Positions 55,574 to 64,000 of a stretch of 64,000 bases of DNA are shown piece by piece. Both the position numbers and the translations under genes were made by a program. The stretch spans positions 1,488,001 through 1,552,000 of the forward strand of contig NZ_JAVLVU010000001.1 of NCBI RefSeq assembly GCF_031951985.1, read 5' to 3'. Origin of the DNA: Mucilaginibacter terrae (GTDB lineage Bacteria > Bacteroidota > Bacteroidia > Sphingobacteriales > Sphingobacteriaceae). Every line of letters starts with the position of its first letter. The first letter of the stretch is position 1. The notes under the pieces were generated by a model. It was not told the DNA's origin. It saw nothing but the letters and a program-made list of their open reading frames with translations, and searched no databases.

Positions 55574-57565
55574 ATGAAAGCAGAACTTAAACATGTAGTG
55601 CCCCTGTTCTTTTTATTATTATTTTGTTCTAAGTCTTTTTCTTCAACATATTACTTTTCAAGCAACGGTAGTGATGATTATACCAGCTTGCAAGCCAAAA
55701 GCCCTGCTACTCCGTGGAAGTCTTTGGAAAAGTTAAATTCATTCTTTAAAAACCTCCATCCCGGCGATTCTATATTATTTAAACGCGGAGATATATTTCA
55801 CGGATCAATTAAGGTTACTGCTTCGGGGGCTGTATTTGCACCTATACATTTTGGAGCATACGGAACTGGTAACCGTCCTGAAATTACCGGACTGAGCCAA
55901 CTAACATCTTGGAAGGCGGTTGGGAATGGCATTTATGAAGCGCCTTGTACTACAGGAGGATCTATGCTGCTTTTAAATGGCACACAACAAGCTTTGGGCC
56001 GCTATCCTAATAAAGGTTACCTTTCTTTTCAAGCGCACAGTGGCAATACTTCTATTACCGACAGCAAGTTAAATACATTGCCCCAATTTGGTACAGGCGA
56101 AATTGTAATCAGAAAAAACCGTTGGATTATTGACCGTCATAGTATAACTGCGCAATCGGGGAACACTATAACTTATAGTGCCGGCAATACAACTTACTCT
56201 CCAAACAATAATTACGGGTATTTTATACAAAATAACATAAAAACCTTAGATGCCTTTGGTGAATGGTTTATGAACTACGATACGCATGTAATGAGTGTGT
56301 ATTTTGGAAACAAAAATCCGAATAAATTCAGCGTTACAACTACCAGTGTTGATGTGTTAGTTAACATTCAAAAACATCAGTATTTGAACTTCGATGGCAT
56401 TTTATTTACCGGGGCGGGTAAAAACTCATTTAACTTAGTTCAGGCCAAAAAAGTAGCCATAAAGAACTGCATAATTGATTACACCGGTTCCGAAGCCATA
56501 TTAGCTTCTTATTCCCCATTTGTGTCCATTACCAACTGCGGTATCAATCACTCATTAAGTGGCGGCATTAATTTAGATGCCGGTTGTACCAATGCTACCA
56601 TCACTAACAATACCATCACCAACACTGGCTTAATTGCTGGCATGGGCAAAAGCAATTCAGGCACCTACGAAGCCATTACTTCATTTGGCGATAACGCTAA
56701 CATAGAAAGAAACCGGATTGACAGTGTTGGGTACAATGGCATCTATTTCGGCGGTAATACATCAACTGTAAAAAACAACCACATCACTTACTTTTGTTTA
56801 ACCAAAGATGATGGTGCCGGTATTTATATAGGCGATTGGTCGAAAACGGTGAGTAAAAAAGTTATTGGCAATATGGTTTTTAACGGCATTGGCAATAGCG
56901 AGGGCACCCCCTACACCAAATCTTTGCAGGCTGAGGGCATATACATTGATGATAACAGCGAAAGCGTAGTAATAACAGGTAACACGGTATCAAAATGTGC
57001 AAACAACGGCATTAAGGTACACAACGCCAAAAACATCGATATATTTAATAACACCGTATTTGACAATGGCGTGCAACTGCGGATGGAGCAAGACCATTAT
57101 ATACCCACAAGCAGCTTTATAAGAGGAAATAACGTGCGTAATAACATCTTCTTCTCAAAATCGGGTTTACAACCAGTTGCCAAATTTTCGACGCATTTAG
57201 ACGATATCAATAGCTTCGGAAGCATTGACAGTAATTTTTACAACTGCAAAAGCAATGTAAATAACTTTAAAGCCATGCAGGTAAAAAATGGCAAAAATGT
57301 TAGTGCCAATTATACCTTATCTGATTGGAAAATAAGATCAGGCAAAGACGCATCTTCAGTTGAAACCCCTGTAAATGAGGTAATGTTTGAATACAACGCC
57401 GGTAATACTGCAAAAACAGTAACATTACGCCAACCTTATGTTGATGTACACAACAATGTGTACAAGAGCGAAGTGACTATTAATCCTTATTCGTCAATTA
57501 TCTTAGTAGCAAGTAATAAACCACCAGCTATTGCTAAAAACCAATTAACAGCCCTGGTCAAGTAA
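55574..57565 (+). CDS. Secreted right-handed beta-helix protein
   Basis: A 663-residue protein with a signal peptide (hydrophobic residues 10-19, cleavage near 'KSFSST'). The N-terminal part 'YYFSSNGSDDYTSLQAKSPATPWKSL' and 'HPGDSILFKRGDIFHGSI' is typical of secreted pectate-lyase-like beta-helix proteins. The middle (about 290-520) shows repeated coils with asparagine ladders ('NNTITNTG', 'ITGNTVSKCANNGIKVHNAKNI', 'IFNNTVFDNG'). The C-terminal 80 residues look like a beta-sandwich. It may be a polysaccharide lyase/epimerase or a surface anchor; no catalytic residues can be picked. Being next to the EPS cluster, a role in exopolysaccharide trimming is plausible. Confidence 0.8.
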   Translation: MKAELKHVVPLFFLLLFCSKSFSSTYYFSSNGSDDYTSLQAKSPATPWKSLEKLNSFFKNLHPGDSILFKRGDIFHGSIKVTASGAVFAPIHFGAYGTGNRPEITGLSQLTSWKAVGNGIYEAPCTTGGSMLLLNGTQQALGRYPNKGYLSFQAHSGNTSITDSKLNTLPQFGTGEIVIRKNRWIIDRHSITAQSGNTITYSAGNTTYSPNNNYGYFIQNNIKTLDAFGEWFMNYDTHVMSVYFGNKNPNKFSVTTTSVDVLVNIQKHQYLNFDGILFTGAGKNSFNLVQAKKVAIKNCIIDYTGSEAILASYSPFVSITNCGINHSLSGGINLDAGCTNATITNNTITNTGLIAGMGKSNSGTYEAITSFGDNANIERNRIDSVGYNGIYFGGNTSTVKNNHITYFCLTKDDGAGIYIGDWSKTVSKKVIGNMVFNGIGNSEGTPYTKSLQAEGIYIDDNSESVVITGNTVSKCANNGIKVHNAKNIDIFNNTVFDNGVQLRMEQDHYIPTSSFIRGNNVRNNIFFSKSGLQPVAKFSTHLDDINSFGSIDSNFYNCKSNVNNFKAMQVKNGKNVSANYTLSDWKIRSGKDASSVETPVNEVMFEYNAGNTAKTVTLRQPYVDVHNNVYKSEVTINPYSSIILVASNKPPAIAKNQLTALVK

Positions 57566-57568
57566 ATT

Positions 57569-58348
57569 TTATATAGCGTGGCTGCTAACCACGCTGTTTA
57601 AAAAAAGCTTTTTGAAGCCTTCTTTTCCTATCAGCCATACAAATATAGGCCCGTAGAATAAATACCGTTTCCAAAGGCGCTTGGGTTCAGTAATTAATCG
57701 ACCAAACCATTCCAAACCTAAATTTCTAAAAAAGCTGCTTGGTCTTTTTACAGTGCCTGCATAAAAATCAAATACCGCTCCAACAGTACAAATTAATTTT
57801 GATTTTATCTTATCTCTGTTAGCATGAGCCCATTTTTCCTGTTTAGGGGCTGTCATTCCAATAAACAGCACATCAGGTTCAAACTCATTAATACTTTTTA
57901 TAATAGCGTCGTTTTCTTCTTCGGTAAAAGTTTTGGTAAATGGAGGCGAGTAAATACCAACTTCAACATTAGGATAATCAATAGCCATGCGCTTTTTGAT
58001 TTTCAACAAAGTTGTCTCACTGGCCCCAAGGTAAAAGCAACGTCCACCCTTAACATTTAAACCTTTAAGTAAGTGAGCATGAAGATCGGCTCCGGATATT
58101 TTCTTTATTTTTTTTCCGGTTAAAACATATTCTGCTGCTACCACGGCAATACCATCAGGGAGCAGTACGTCCGACATTTGCAGTGATTCTTTAAATCCAA
58201 TATCTTCATTAGCCATGCAAAAAGAATATTGGTTAATGGTATTTACTAACAAGGAAGATTTTAGCGGAAGATCCTCCAGTGATTTGGTGAAAAGTGGATA
58301 ATCAACGAATTTCTCAGTTTCTTCAGTTTCTCTCATCATAAGTAACAT
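57569..58348 (-). CDS. WecG/TagA/CpsF-family glycosyltransferase
   Basis: 259 residues, cytoplasmic or membrane-peripheral. The family core is clear: 'MSDVLLPDGIAVVAAEYVLTGKKIKKISGADLHAHLL', 'RCFYLGASETTLLKIKKRM', 'DVLFIGMTAPKQEKWAH' and 'ICTVGAVFDFYAGTVKRPSSFFRNLGLEWFGRLITEPKRLWKRYL'. These enzymes add a ManNAc(A)-type or glucosyl residue to a lipid-linked intermediate in EPS, teichoic acid or enterobacterial antigen assembly. It ends 4 bases from the convergent beta-helix gene stop. It is 386 bases from the rest of the cluster, so it is probably a separate transcript. Confidence 0.92.
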   Translation of the reverse strand: MLLMMRETEETEKFVDYPLFTKSLEDLPLKSSLLVNTINQYSFCMANEDIGFKESLQMSDVLLPDGIAVVAAEYVLTGKKIKKISGADLHAHLLKGLNVKGGRCFYLGASETTLLKIKKRMAIDYPNVEVGIYSPPFTKTFTEEENDAIIKSINEFEPDVLFIGMTAPKQEKWAHANRDKIKSKLICTVGAVFDFYAGTVKRPSSFFRNLGLEWFGRLITEPKRLWKRYLFYGPIFVWLIGKEGFKKLFLNSVVSSHAI

Positions 58349-58734
58349 GCATCTTAATTAATCTAAAAATCAAATGATTAACTAAAAATCTGCATTATAT
58401 TTCCCAAAGATAAAATTAATTAACCCAATAGGTGTAATTTTAACTTTAGCAAGCTTACTCCCTGTTGGTTTAGTTATTGGTATACAACTATATAAGGTAA
58501 ATTATAAACTAATAAATTTATCAACTGCCTTATAGTTTGTAACTATCGCGTAACCCAATAAACCAATGGAATAAATACAGCATTTATAGTTAATATTTCT
58601 TTCCATGATCACCCAAAAAATACTTTCAGGTATCCGTGGCAGTTTAGGCAATTTTGCTGCCATAATGCTAAATTTTGCTATTAATCGGCATTTTTAACCT
58701 TTCAAGAAAACTAAACTATCGTTTAGCGAAATCA
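58349..58734. other. Gap of 386 bases inside the EPS cluster
   Basis: A+T-rich DNA between two leftward genes. No -7 element for the WecG gene stands out. A 30-codon frame at 58605-58697 (plus strand) is visible but has no supporting feature. No strong terminator for the gene at 58735 was found. Confidence 0.55.
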
Positions 58735-59280
58735 TTAGCACTTATTGGAGTAAAACTCCATGTGCCGGGATAGTTCTTCATCACTATTGAATCTGTTTTT
58801 GACCTTTTTTGCAGGCACTCCAGCGTATATTGAATATGCCTCTACATCTTTAGTTACAACCGATCCTGCCGCAATTATACTTCCTTCATTAATGGTGACA
58901 CCGCTCAGTATGGTGGTATTATAGCCTATCCAAACGTCATCCTTAATAGTGGTTAAGCTGTTTAATCCAAGCCAGTTGTAATCAGCATCGCGTATTTGTG
59001 AAGCCAAACGAATGGGAACGCCCACCTGCTGGTAATGATGATCATACCTGCCCACAATGGCTGTTCGGTTAGCCATAATTACATTATTACCAATAATGGC
59101 GTCTGTTTCTATAAACGAATCGCGGCCGATGTAAAAATTTTCGCCTATGGTAATATTATTCTTTGCCCACAGCCTTACCCTTACTCCGCTGTAAAAGCCT
59201 TTACCAATATTATATCTCCGGTAAATTACTTTCCGCAAAAATTCATTCCTTAACTTTTTGAGTGCAGCAACTAAACCCAT
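58735..59280 (-). CDS. Hexapeptide-repeat O-acetyltransferase
   Basis: 181 residues of left-handed beta-helix type. Imperfect hexapeptide runs are visible as '[20 protein letters not shown]', '[13 protein letters not shown]', '[19 protein letters not shown]' and '[29 protein letters not shown]', the last being the standard end of the WcaF/maltose acetyltransferase group. Such trimeric enzymes acetylate sugar hydroxyls with acetyl-CoA. It follows the GT4 gene by 5 bases on the same strand, so it is the last gene of the run extending to the right edge, and probably decorates the repeat unit. Confidence 0.9.
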   Translation of the reverse strand: MGLVAALKKLRNEFLRKVIYRRYNIGKGFYSGVRVRLWAKNNITIGENFYIGRDSFIETDAIIGNNVIMANRTAIVGRYDHHYQQVGVPIRLASQIRDADYNWLGLNSLTTIKDDVWIGYNTTILSGVTINEGSIIAAGSVVTKDVEAYSIYAGVPAKKVKNRFNSDEELSRHMEFYSNKC

Positions 59281-59285
59281 TTTAT

Positions 59286-60386
59286 TTATGTTATAGCTTG
59301 TAAAGTTTGCGATAGTTCAATAGATACCTGCTTCTTGCTAAATTCGTTGCCTTTTAATAAGTTTTTATGTTTAATTGCCGTGCATAATTCTTTTGAATTG
59401 AGCAACCTGCTTAACGCCGCTGCAACGTTTTCATGATCTTGCGGTTTAACCCATAAACAATTATCGGGTTCGGTAAGATAATCAGTGGCAGCACGTGTTG
59501 GAGTGGTGATTATAGCCATACCTGCCGCAACCGAATTGAATAAAGCCATTGGAAAACCCTCCGGAAAATAAGTTGGAAAAACCAGGATATCGCAGTTGGC
59601 ATAATATCTCACAACCTCCTGCTCGGGTATAAAACCGGTAAATATAACGCGGTTTGCTACCTCTGATGATTTGGCCATGTTTACCAAAGCCTCTTGATCG
59701 GGCCCCCAGCCTACCATAATTAGTGTAGTATTTTCATGGTCGCCGGCAACTTTTTCAAATGCTTTAAAAACTTCGTATATGCCTTTTTCTTTGATCATGC
59801 GGCCCACAAACAACAATGTGGTGTGTGTATAGGGGATATTCAAATCTTGTTTAAACCGATGTTTGATTTTAAACTGATCGGTACGTACAATATTCTTTGT
59901 TACATGAATGCTGCCTGATTTAAAGTACTCTTTTTCAATCACCTTTTTTTGTTCTTCGGTTGAGAGGAAAAGCCAGGCCGACACATTTTTTTTTAAAAAG
60001 GGCAACACACGCTCATAAAAAAAGCTCCCATCATCATTTAAAACGTCGATATCTGAACCATGCGATTTAATAACAAACTTTACCTGTTTTCGGTATAACG
60101 TTTTGCAAATGGCTATGGTAATAAAATCACGTAGCCCGGCCAGTTTTTCTAACCGCGAATTAAAGTAAATGATATCGGGTTTAAATTGGCGTGCTGTTTT
60201 AACCAGGTTAAGCGCATTATTTACAATTACGCTAAGCCGCCCAATTTTCGATTCAACGCCCTCTTTAGCAGCATAGGCAAACTGGCCACAAGTATAACCA
60301 AGCTCCTGCATGCCCTCCAGTTCATCTAAAGCAATCTCAACATGATGCCTTGTGGGTACACTAAAGAGTATTCGTGGTTTGTTCAT
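59286..60386 (-). CDS. GT4-family glycosyltransferase
   Basis: 366 residues, GT-B fold. The C-terminal Rossmann domain carries '[23 protein letters not shown]', '[39 protein letters not shown]' with the conserved E-x7-E-type donor-binding region. The N-terminal domain has '[15 protein letters not shown]' and '[13 protein letters not shown]'. It should transfer a sugar from a nucleotide donor to a lipid-linked oligosaccharide in the cytoplasm. The start overlaps the end of the preceding acetyltransferase by 26 bases, so the two are translationally linked. Confidence 0.92.
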   Translation of the reverse strand: MNKPRILFSVPTRHHVEIALDELEGMQELGYTCGQFAYAAKEGVESKIGRLSVIVNNALNLVKTARQFKPDIIYFNSRLEKLAGLRDFITIAICKTLYRKQVKFVIKSHGSDIDVLNDDGSFFYERVLPFLKKNVSAWLFLSTEEQKKVIEKEYFKSGSIHVTKNIVRTDQFKIKHRFKQDLNIPYTHTTLLFVGRMIKEKGIYEVFKAFEKVAGDHENTTLIMVGWGPDQEALVNMAKSSEVANRVIFTGFIPEQEVVRYYANCDILVFPTYFPEGFPMALFNSVAAGMAIITTPTRAATDYLTEPDNCLWVKPQDHENVAAALSRLLNSKELCTAIKHKNLLKGNEFSKKQVSIELSQTLQAIT

Positions 60387-60909
60387 TTTTTGATATAAGT
60401 TCCTGCCAATCTTTTCTTCTGCGCTCCACTCCGGGGTTACCGGTAACTACACTATAAGCCGATACGCTTTTTACAACCACTGCCCCGCTGCCAATGTTTA
60501 CGTAATCATTAATTATCACATTGCCTATGATGCATACATTACTACCAACATCAACATAATTACCAATTATGGGTGAGGCACTAAAGCCATCGGCAGTTTG
60601 ACGGTTGCCTATGGTAGTACTTTGCCTCAGGGTACAATTGTGACCAATAACCACCTGGTTTGTCATGACCAATGCTTGGCCATGATATAACCTCAAATTA
60701 CTGCCAATTTTGGTATTCCACGGAATTTCGATGCTAAAAAACCACTCTACCAGTATGCGATAAAACAAAAGATATATAAAGCCGATGTAGTAATAGATTC
60801 TTCTCCGGGCGCAAAAGTTTGCTGCCCTGAATAACAACAGTATAATACGGCCCTTAATATTCCCTTTGTTGGCCTTCCAGTCCTGAAAAATAAATTCAAA
60901 GAAATTCAT
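60361..60909 (-). CDS. Serine-acetyltransferase-like (WcaB/EpsH type) acyltransferase
   Basis: I choose the ATG at 60909 (182 residues), preceded by AGGATAAG, over two upstream ATGs that overlap the previous gene. The N-terminal half is a helical membrane-associated region ('IYYYIGFIYLLFYRILVEWFF'). The C-terminal half has the left-handed helix with 'IGSNLRLYHGQALVMTNQVVIGHNCTLRQSTTIG' and 'SNVCIIGNVIINDYVNIGSGAVVVKSV', like CysE-related colanic-acid acetyltransferases. It likely O-acetylates a sugar of the exopolysaccharide. Confidence 0.85.
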   Translation of the reverse strand: MNFFEFIFQDWKANKGNIKGRIILLLFRAANFCARRRIYYYIGFIYLLFYRILVEWFFSIEIPWNTKIGSNLRLYHGQALVMTNQVVIGHNCTLRQSTTIGNRQTADGFSASPIIGNYVDVGSNVCIIGNVIINDYVNIGSGAVVVKSVSAYSVVTGNPGVERRRKDWQELISKNEQTTNTL

Positions 60910-60910
60910 C

Positions 60911-61960
60911 TTATCCTGAGATGTATTTTCCATAAGGTAACTTATTAATGATGTAAACCAATGCACTGCTGCAAGCCAGGCAAATAAAAGTAGTTAATAA
61001 AATACCTGCAACAGGCGTAACAAGTGAGTAGTTGATATTGAAATGAGCCAGCAAACTAATTACCAATAAGTGCGACAAATATATACCATAACCGTACCTG
61101 CTGATAAATTCCCGGAATGGTGCCAACGCCGGATAGTTACCCGAAAGCAGTTTTTTAATGAGAACAAATACGCCAACAGACGTAAACAGAACATTAACGG
61201 TTAAATACTCATAATATCGATGTACGAATACACCCTTGCTATGCGTACCGGTATAAGTGCCCGCTATGGTAATCATGCATCCGCTCAACAATAAAAACAC
61301 TGCTGCATAAAGTGTAGGCAGGGTGATGTTAACCCGGTGAGCTAAAAAATAACCCAATATAAGGTAGCCCAGGTATCCTGTAAAATACCTCAGGTCAAAA
61401 GCTGTTGTTACTTGCAGTTGATTGATTAGTAAGGCTAAAAGCCAAATTACCAGGTAAAACACAATAGTTTTATTAGTCGCGTTGCTGATAAAAGGCTGTA
61501 CAATTGGAATAAAAAGATATAAACCTACGATCATATAAACATACCACAAATGCGGCGCAGCACCGTTCATTAGTTGATTTATAATCCAGGGCAATATATT
61601 AGCTAATGTCGAAGCACTGCCTTCGTTTCTTATTTTTAAACCTAAGTTGAAAAGGATATAAACTATTGTCCAAAACAAAAATGGCAGTAAAATACGGTTC
61701 AACCTTTTCTTTAAAAACTCGCCTAACGTGAGTTGATAGGGTAACAACAAAGCCCCGGTAAGCATCACAAATACAGGCACGCAAAATCTAAAAACAGAGC
61801 CGTATACATTACCAACCCACCAAACGATATTGTTTGCATTGGTTTGTGGCTTGAATTGGGTAAACACAGCAGGTGTAGCCACATGCACTATAATAACTGC
61901 TATAGTAGCAATCATCCGCATGTTATCTGCCCAAACCGATCTGTTATTTACTTCTTTCAA
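60911..61960 (-). CDS. Acyltransferase-3 family membrane protein
   Basis: 349 residues with about ten membrane helices. The family opening is 'SVWADNMRMIATIAVIIVHVATP' and later 'SRYGYGIYLSHLLVISLLAHF'. I accept a TTG start at 61960: an in-frame stop lies just upstream, and the next ATG would remove part of the first helix boundary. The active-site His is expected in 'VIIVHVA'. These enzymes acetylate or succinylate polysaccharides across the membrane. It lies 19 bases after the GT4 gene at 61980 and runs into the next gene with no gap. Confidence 0.87.
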   Translation of the reverse strand: MKEVNNRSVWADNMRMIATIAVIIVHVATPAVFTQFKPQTNANNIVWWVGNVYGSVFRFCVPVFVMLTGALLLPYQLTLGEFLKKRLNRILLPFLFWTIVYILFNLGLKIRNEGSASTLANILPWIINQLMNGAAPHLWYVYMIVGLYLFIPIVQPFISNATNKTIVFYLVIWLLALLINQLQVTTAFDLRYFTGYLGYLILGYFLAHRVNITLPTLYAAVFLLLSGCMITIAGTYTGTHSKGVFVHRYYEYLTVNVLFTSVGVFVLIKKLLSGNYPALAPFREFISRYGYGIYLSHLLVISLLAHFNINYSLVTPVAGILLTTFICLACSSALVYIINKLPYGKYISG

Positions 61961-61979
61961 ACTGTTAAACGTTTATTTA

Positions 61980-63146
61980 CTAAGATGAATAAGCCTTAAG
62001 TACCGGCGCTAAACTTTGCTCCCATGATTGCTGCGCATTAAGTGCGGTAAGGTTATGTTCCAGTTCCTGGTAATGATTCTTGTTCAGTGCTGATGCTATT
62101 TCTTTTGCAAGTTCAGCATGGTTTGCCGGAGGGGTTAATAAACCGGTTATGTTATGGAATATATACTCCGGAAACGAACCCACATTACTTGCAATTACCG
62201 GTACGTTTGATGCATAAGCCGTCATTAATACGCCGCTTTGGGTAGCATCCAGGTAAGGGCAAATAATAAATTTGGCACCAGCTATCAGCTCAATCAGTTC
62301 GTCGTTGGTAATGTACCTGTTAATTACCTCAATGTTGTTTGCAAGTTGGCTGATCTGATCTTCAGGCAATTTATAGCCGTTTGTGCTTTTGCCGGCTATA
62401 ACCAATTTTTCATTAGGGAATTGCTGAATTACATTCTGCATGGCCTGTAACAACACATCAACTCCTTTATAGGGAGATAATCGCCCGAAAAACAAGAGGT
62501 GTTTGGTTACGGCTTCATCTGTAACTTTAGCTTTTTTGTAATAGCTGTACGGCCGCATTTTAACTATCACCTTTTGGGCTTTAACCTTATTGTAATTAGT
62601 GGCGAACAGTTTTGCCGCAAATTCTGAATACAAGATGATGTACTTTTTAACCGACAGGTTAAAAAATAGAAAATTGGGCAGGCTTATCTTCCAGCTTCCC
62701 TCGCCTGTATGCGGCACCGGGTCGTGCACGGTTAAAAACACTTTTTTAACCGACAACAAAAATGGCAACAAACCAACTGTACGCAAGGTATAGCCCTCAA
62801 AATGCACTATTTGTGGCTCAAAAGGTTTTATAAAATTCCATACTTGTTTTGAAGCTTGTAAAGTTGACCACGAAAACCCGGTTTGGTGGCGATGGATCAC
62901 AAAATGAACGCTAACCGTACCTTCAAAATATGGAGCCAGTTCAGCATAGCTTTTTTCAGTTAACAGTTCGGCAGGTGAGGCTAATATTTTGCCTTCCGGG
63001 AAGCTTTCAATATCTGCTACTGTACTTTTTTTTGATGCTGAAGTTACTTCAATAAAAACATGCAGTTGAACCTGGCGCTTTAATACGTTAATAATATCGA
63101 GCGAAAGGTCTAAAAAGTGGGTAGATGTATAATATACCACTGTCAT
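61980..63146 (-). CDS. GT4-family glycosyltransferase
   Basis: 388 residues, GT-B fold, start ATG at 63146 overlapping the flippase stop by four bases. Typical features are 'QIVHFEGYTLRTVGLLPFLL', 'LLFFGRLSPYKGVDVLLQAM', 'FPNEKLVIAGKSTNG' and 'KFIICPYLDATQSGVLMTAYASNVPVIASNVGSFPEYI'. The E-x7-E donor motif is degenerate here ('DATQSGVLMTAYA'), which occurs in a subset of GT4 enzymes. It adds a sugar to the growing EPS unit. Specificity is unknown. Confidence 0.9.
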   Translation of the reverse strand: MTVVYYTSTHFLDLSLDIINVLKRQVQLHVFIEVTSASKKSTVADIESFPEGKILASPAELLTEKSYAELAPYFEGTVSVHFVIHRHQTGFSWSTLQASKQVWNFIKPFEPQIVHFEGYTLRTVGLLPFLLSVKKVFLTVHDPVPHTGEGSWKISLPNFLFFNLSVKKYIILYSEFAAKLFATNYNKVKAQKVIVKMRPYSYYKKAKVTDEAVTKHLLFFGRLSPYKGVDVLLQAMQNVIQQFPNEKLVIAGKSTNGYKLPEDQISQLANNIEVINRYITNDELIELIAGAKFIICPYLDATQSGVLMTAYASNVPVIASNVGSFPEYIFHNITGLLTPPANHAELAKEIASALNKNHYQELEHNLTALNAQQSWEQSLAPVLKAYSS

Positions 63147-64000
63147 GCCTTTGCGCTGTTTAAGTTATTCAACAATCCACTTTTTTTATAGCCGAACAGT
63201 AGCAAGGCAACGCACATTACCGTAAACAAAAAGAACACGGCAAAAGCTAAATAACTATTTAAATTCTGAATCAATAGTCGGCAGGCAAGCACCGTGAATA
63301 TTAAAGCTACGTAAAAAACGATGCTATGACTTACCGTCATTAACTTTCTTTTTATCAAAGAAACATCCTGTAACAGGTGGAAAATCAGAAAAGAAACCAA
63401 GACCGAATAGTTGATGACTGCCAAATTTTTATAATAGTAAAGGCCAATAAAACACGCAGCAACATTTATAACCAAGCTGGCTACATTAAACCACATATCC
63501 AGTTTTTCGGCTCCAATTGCTACCAGTAAGTTAGCTTGCAGAAGCACAGTGGGTAACAATAAAAACGTAAGGAACATTTGCTGCATACACACTATTGCTC
63601 CCGGATAACCTTGCCCAAATGCCAAGGGTATAATTAACCCCGAAAACGAATATATAAATGCATAGGTTAAAACCGCAAATACCGTATAGGCTATAAATAT
63701 GTAATTAAATAGTTGTTTTAACTTATGGATATTACCCTCATTATAGTGTTTAATAAACTGCGGGTAAATAGTAGTGGATGCAATAACAGGTATAATTTGC
63801 AATACCGAAAATATACGGAATGCTACCTCATAATCGGCCACGTGGGCAAGCGTGAGCATTTTTGATATGATGAGGTTTCCTATCTTCCAATAGATGATGG
63901 AAATACTGCCAATAACAATAAACTGCCAGTTTTTGACAATAAGTTGTTTAACATCATGATATGAAACCGCTGCGCTCCAAATAGTTGCTAAACTAATGCT
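63143..64000 (-). CDS. Polysaccharide flippase (Wzx-like), partial
   Basis: The frame stays open to the window edge, so 285 residues are visible of an expected 420-500; the first Met inside the window is at 63859 but is not the true start. Seven to eight hydrophobic helices are visible. 'IYWKIGNLIISKMLTLAHVADYEVAFRIFSVLQIIPVIASTTIYPQF' is the Wzx/MATE-like membrane face, and 'YLAFAVFFLFTVMCVALLLFGYKK' closes the fold. It would move the undecaprenyl-linked repeat unit to the periplasm. A Wzy polymerase is not seen in the window. Confidence 0.85.
   Translation of the reverse strand, partial: SISLATIWSAAVSYHDVKQLIVKNWQFIVIGSISIIYWKIGNLIISKMLTLAHVADYEVAFRIFSVLQIIPVIASTTIYPQFIKHYNEGNIHKLKQLFNYIFIAYTVFAVLTYAFIYSFSGLIIPLAFGQGYPGAIVCMQQMFLTFLLLPTVLLQANLLVAIGAEKLDMWFNVASLVINVAACFIGLYYYKNLAVINYSVLVSFLIFHLLQDVSLIKRKLMTVSHSIVFYVALIFTVLACRLLIQNLNSYLAFAVFFLFTVMCVALLLFGYKKSGLLNNLNSAKA

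Noticed and set aside
58605..58697. 30-codon plus-strand frame in the EPS gap (starts MITQKILSG)
   Set aside because: No promoter, homologue or coupling visible; such a length is expected by chance in 386 bases.
1..64000. CRISPR arrays, insertion sequences, integrases, prophage genes
   Set aside because: None seen: no regularly spaced repeats, no transposase or recombinase frames, no flanking terminal repeats.

Overview
The window comes from a chromosome of a Bacteroidota bacterium, most probably a soil or plant-associated member of the Sphingobacteriaceae (Mucilaginibacter/Pedobacter-like). The evidence is two SusC/SusD pairs, an OMP_b-brl-type TonB receptor, GH92/GH89/GH28/GH43-type hydrolases, lipoprotein signals, moderate G+C, A-rich translation starts and promoters resembling the TTTG / TAnnTTTG consensus. 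No insertion sequence, phage module, CRISPR array or rRNA was seen.

Layout. 1-7.5 kb: PAS-protein fragment, GH43-like secreted enzyme, haloperoxidase-like hydrolase, a TPR/HisKA_2 sensor kinase, a DUF1622 protein and a CPA1 Na+/H+ antiporter. 7.5-17.7 kb: an eight-gene leftward run (YcaC-like isochorismatase fold, alginate-export-like porin, secreted M17 N-domain protein, YtcJ-like amidohydrolase, DoxX, Dps, DUF1275, sigma-54 response regulator). A divergent GAF/AAA+ sigma-54 activator lies at its head, with a candidate -24 element and an upstream inverted repeat between them. 17.9-35.4 kb: two leftward transcription units behind a divergent LacI regulator: (i) inositol oxygenase-SusC-SusD, closed by a strong terminator; (ii) SSS symporter, GH28, GH89 alpha-N-acetylglucosaminidase, an HGSNAT-like membrane acetyltransferase, GH92 alpha-mannosidase, a small secreted protein and an acid-phosphatase-like metallophosphoesterase. 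I infer that this locus dismantles an inositol-phosphate glycan carrying alpha-glucosamine and alpha-mannose, such as a plant GIPC headgroup or a GPI-type glycan. 35.5-37.5 kb: three membrane/envelope proteins of unknown role.

37.8-47.5 kb: SusC-SusD-M14 carboxypeptidase-tRNA-Cys, followed by ATP-grasp ligase and a flavin-dependent (SsuD/SfnG-like) monooxygenase. The SusC leader encodes an 11-residue peptide with five Cys codons followed directly by a terminator-like hairpin, and an almost identical 19-bp operator lies at both promoters. This looks like a cysteine-sensing sulfur-scavenging regulon. 47.7-53.2 kb: TonB receptor, OmpR-type two-component system and PAP2 phosphatase, with 11-bp-period direct repeats upstream of both the regulator and the phosphatase. 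53.3-57.6 kb: a lipoprotein of unknown fold, a small conserved-looking protein and a beta-helix protein. 57.6-64 kb: an exopolysaccharide cluster (WecG/TagA, hexapeptide acetyltransferases, GT4 enzymes, acyltransferase-3, Wzx-like flippase cut by the window edge).

Four coding regions (amidohydrolase, isochorismatase-like, outer-membrane transporter, second SusC) are each interrupted by one single-base indel in a short homopolymer, and the tRNA-Cys acceptor stem has one extra base. Either these are sequence errors or the genes are broken; the sequence alone cannot decide.
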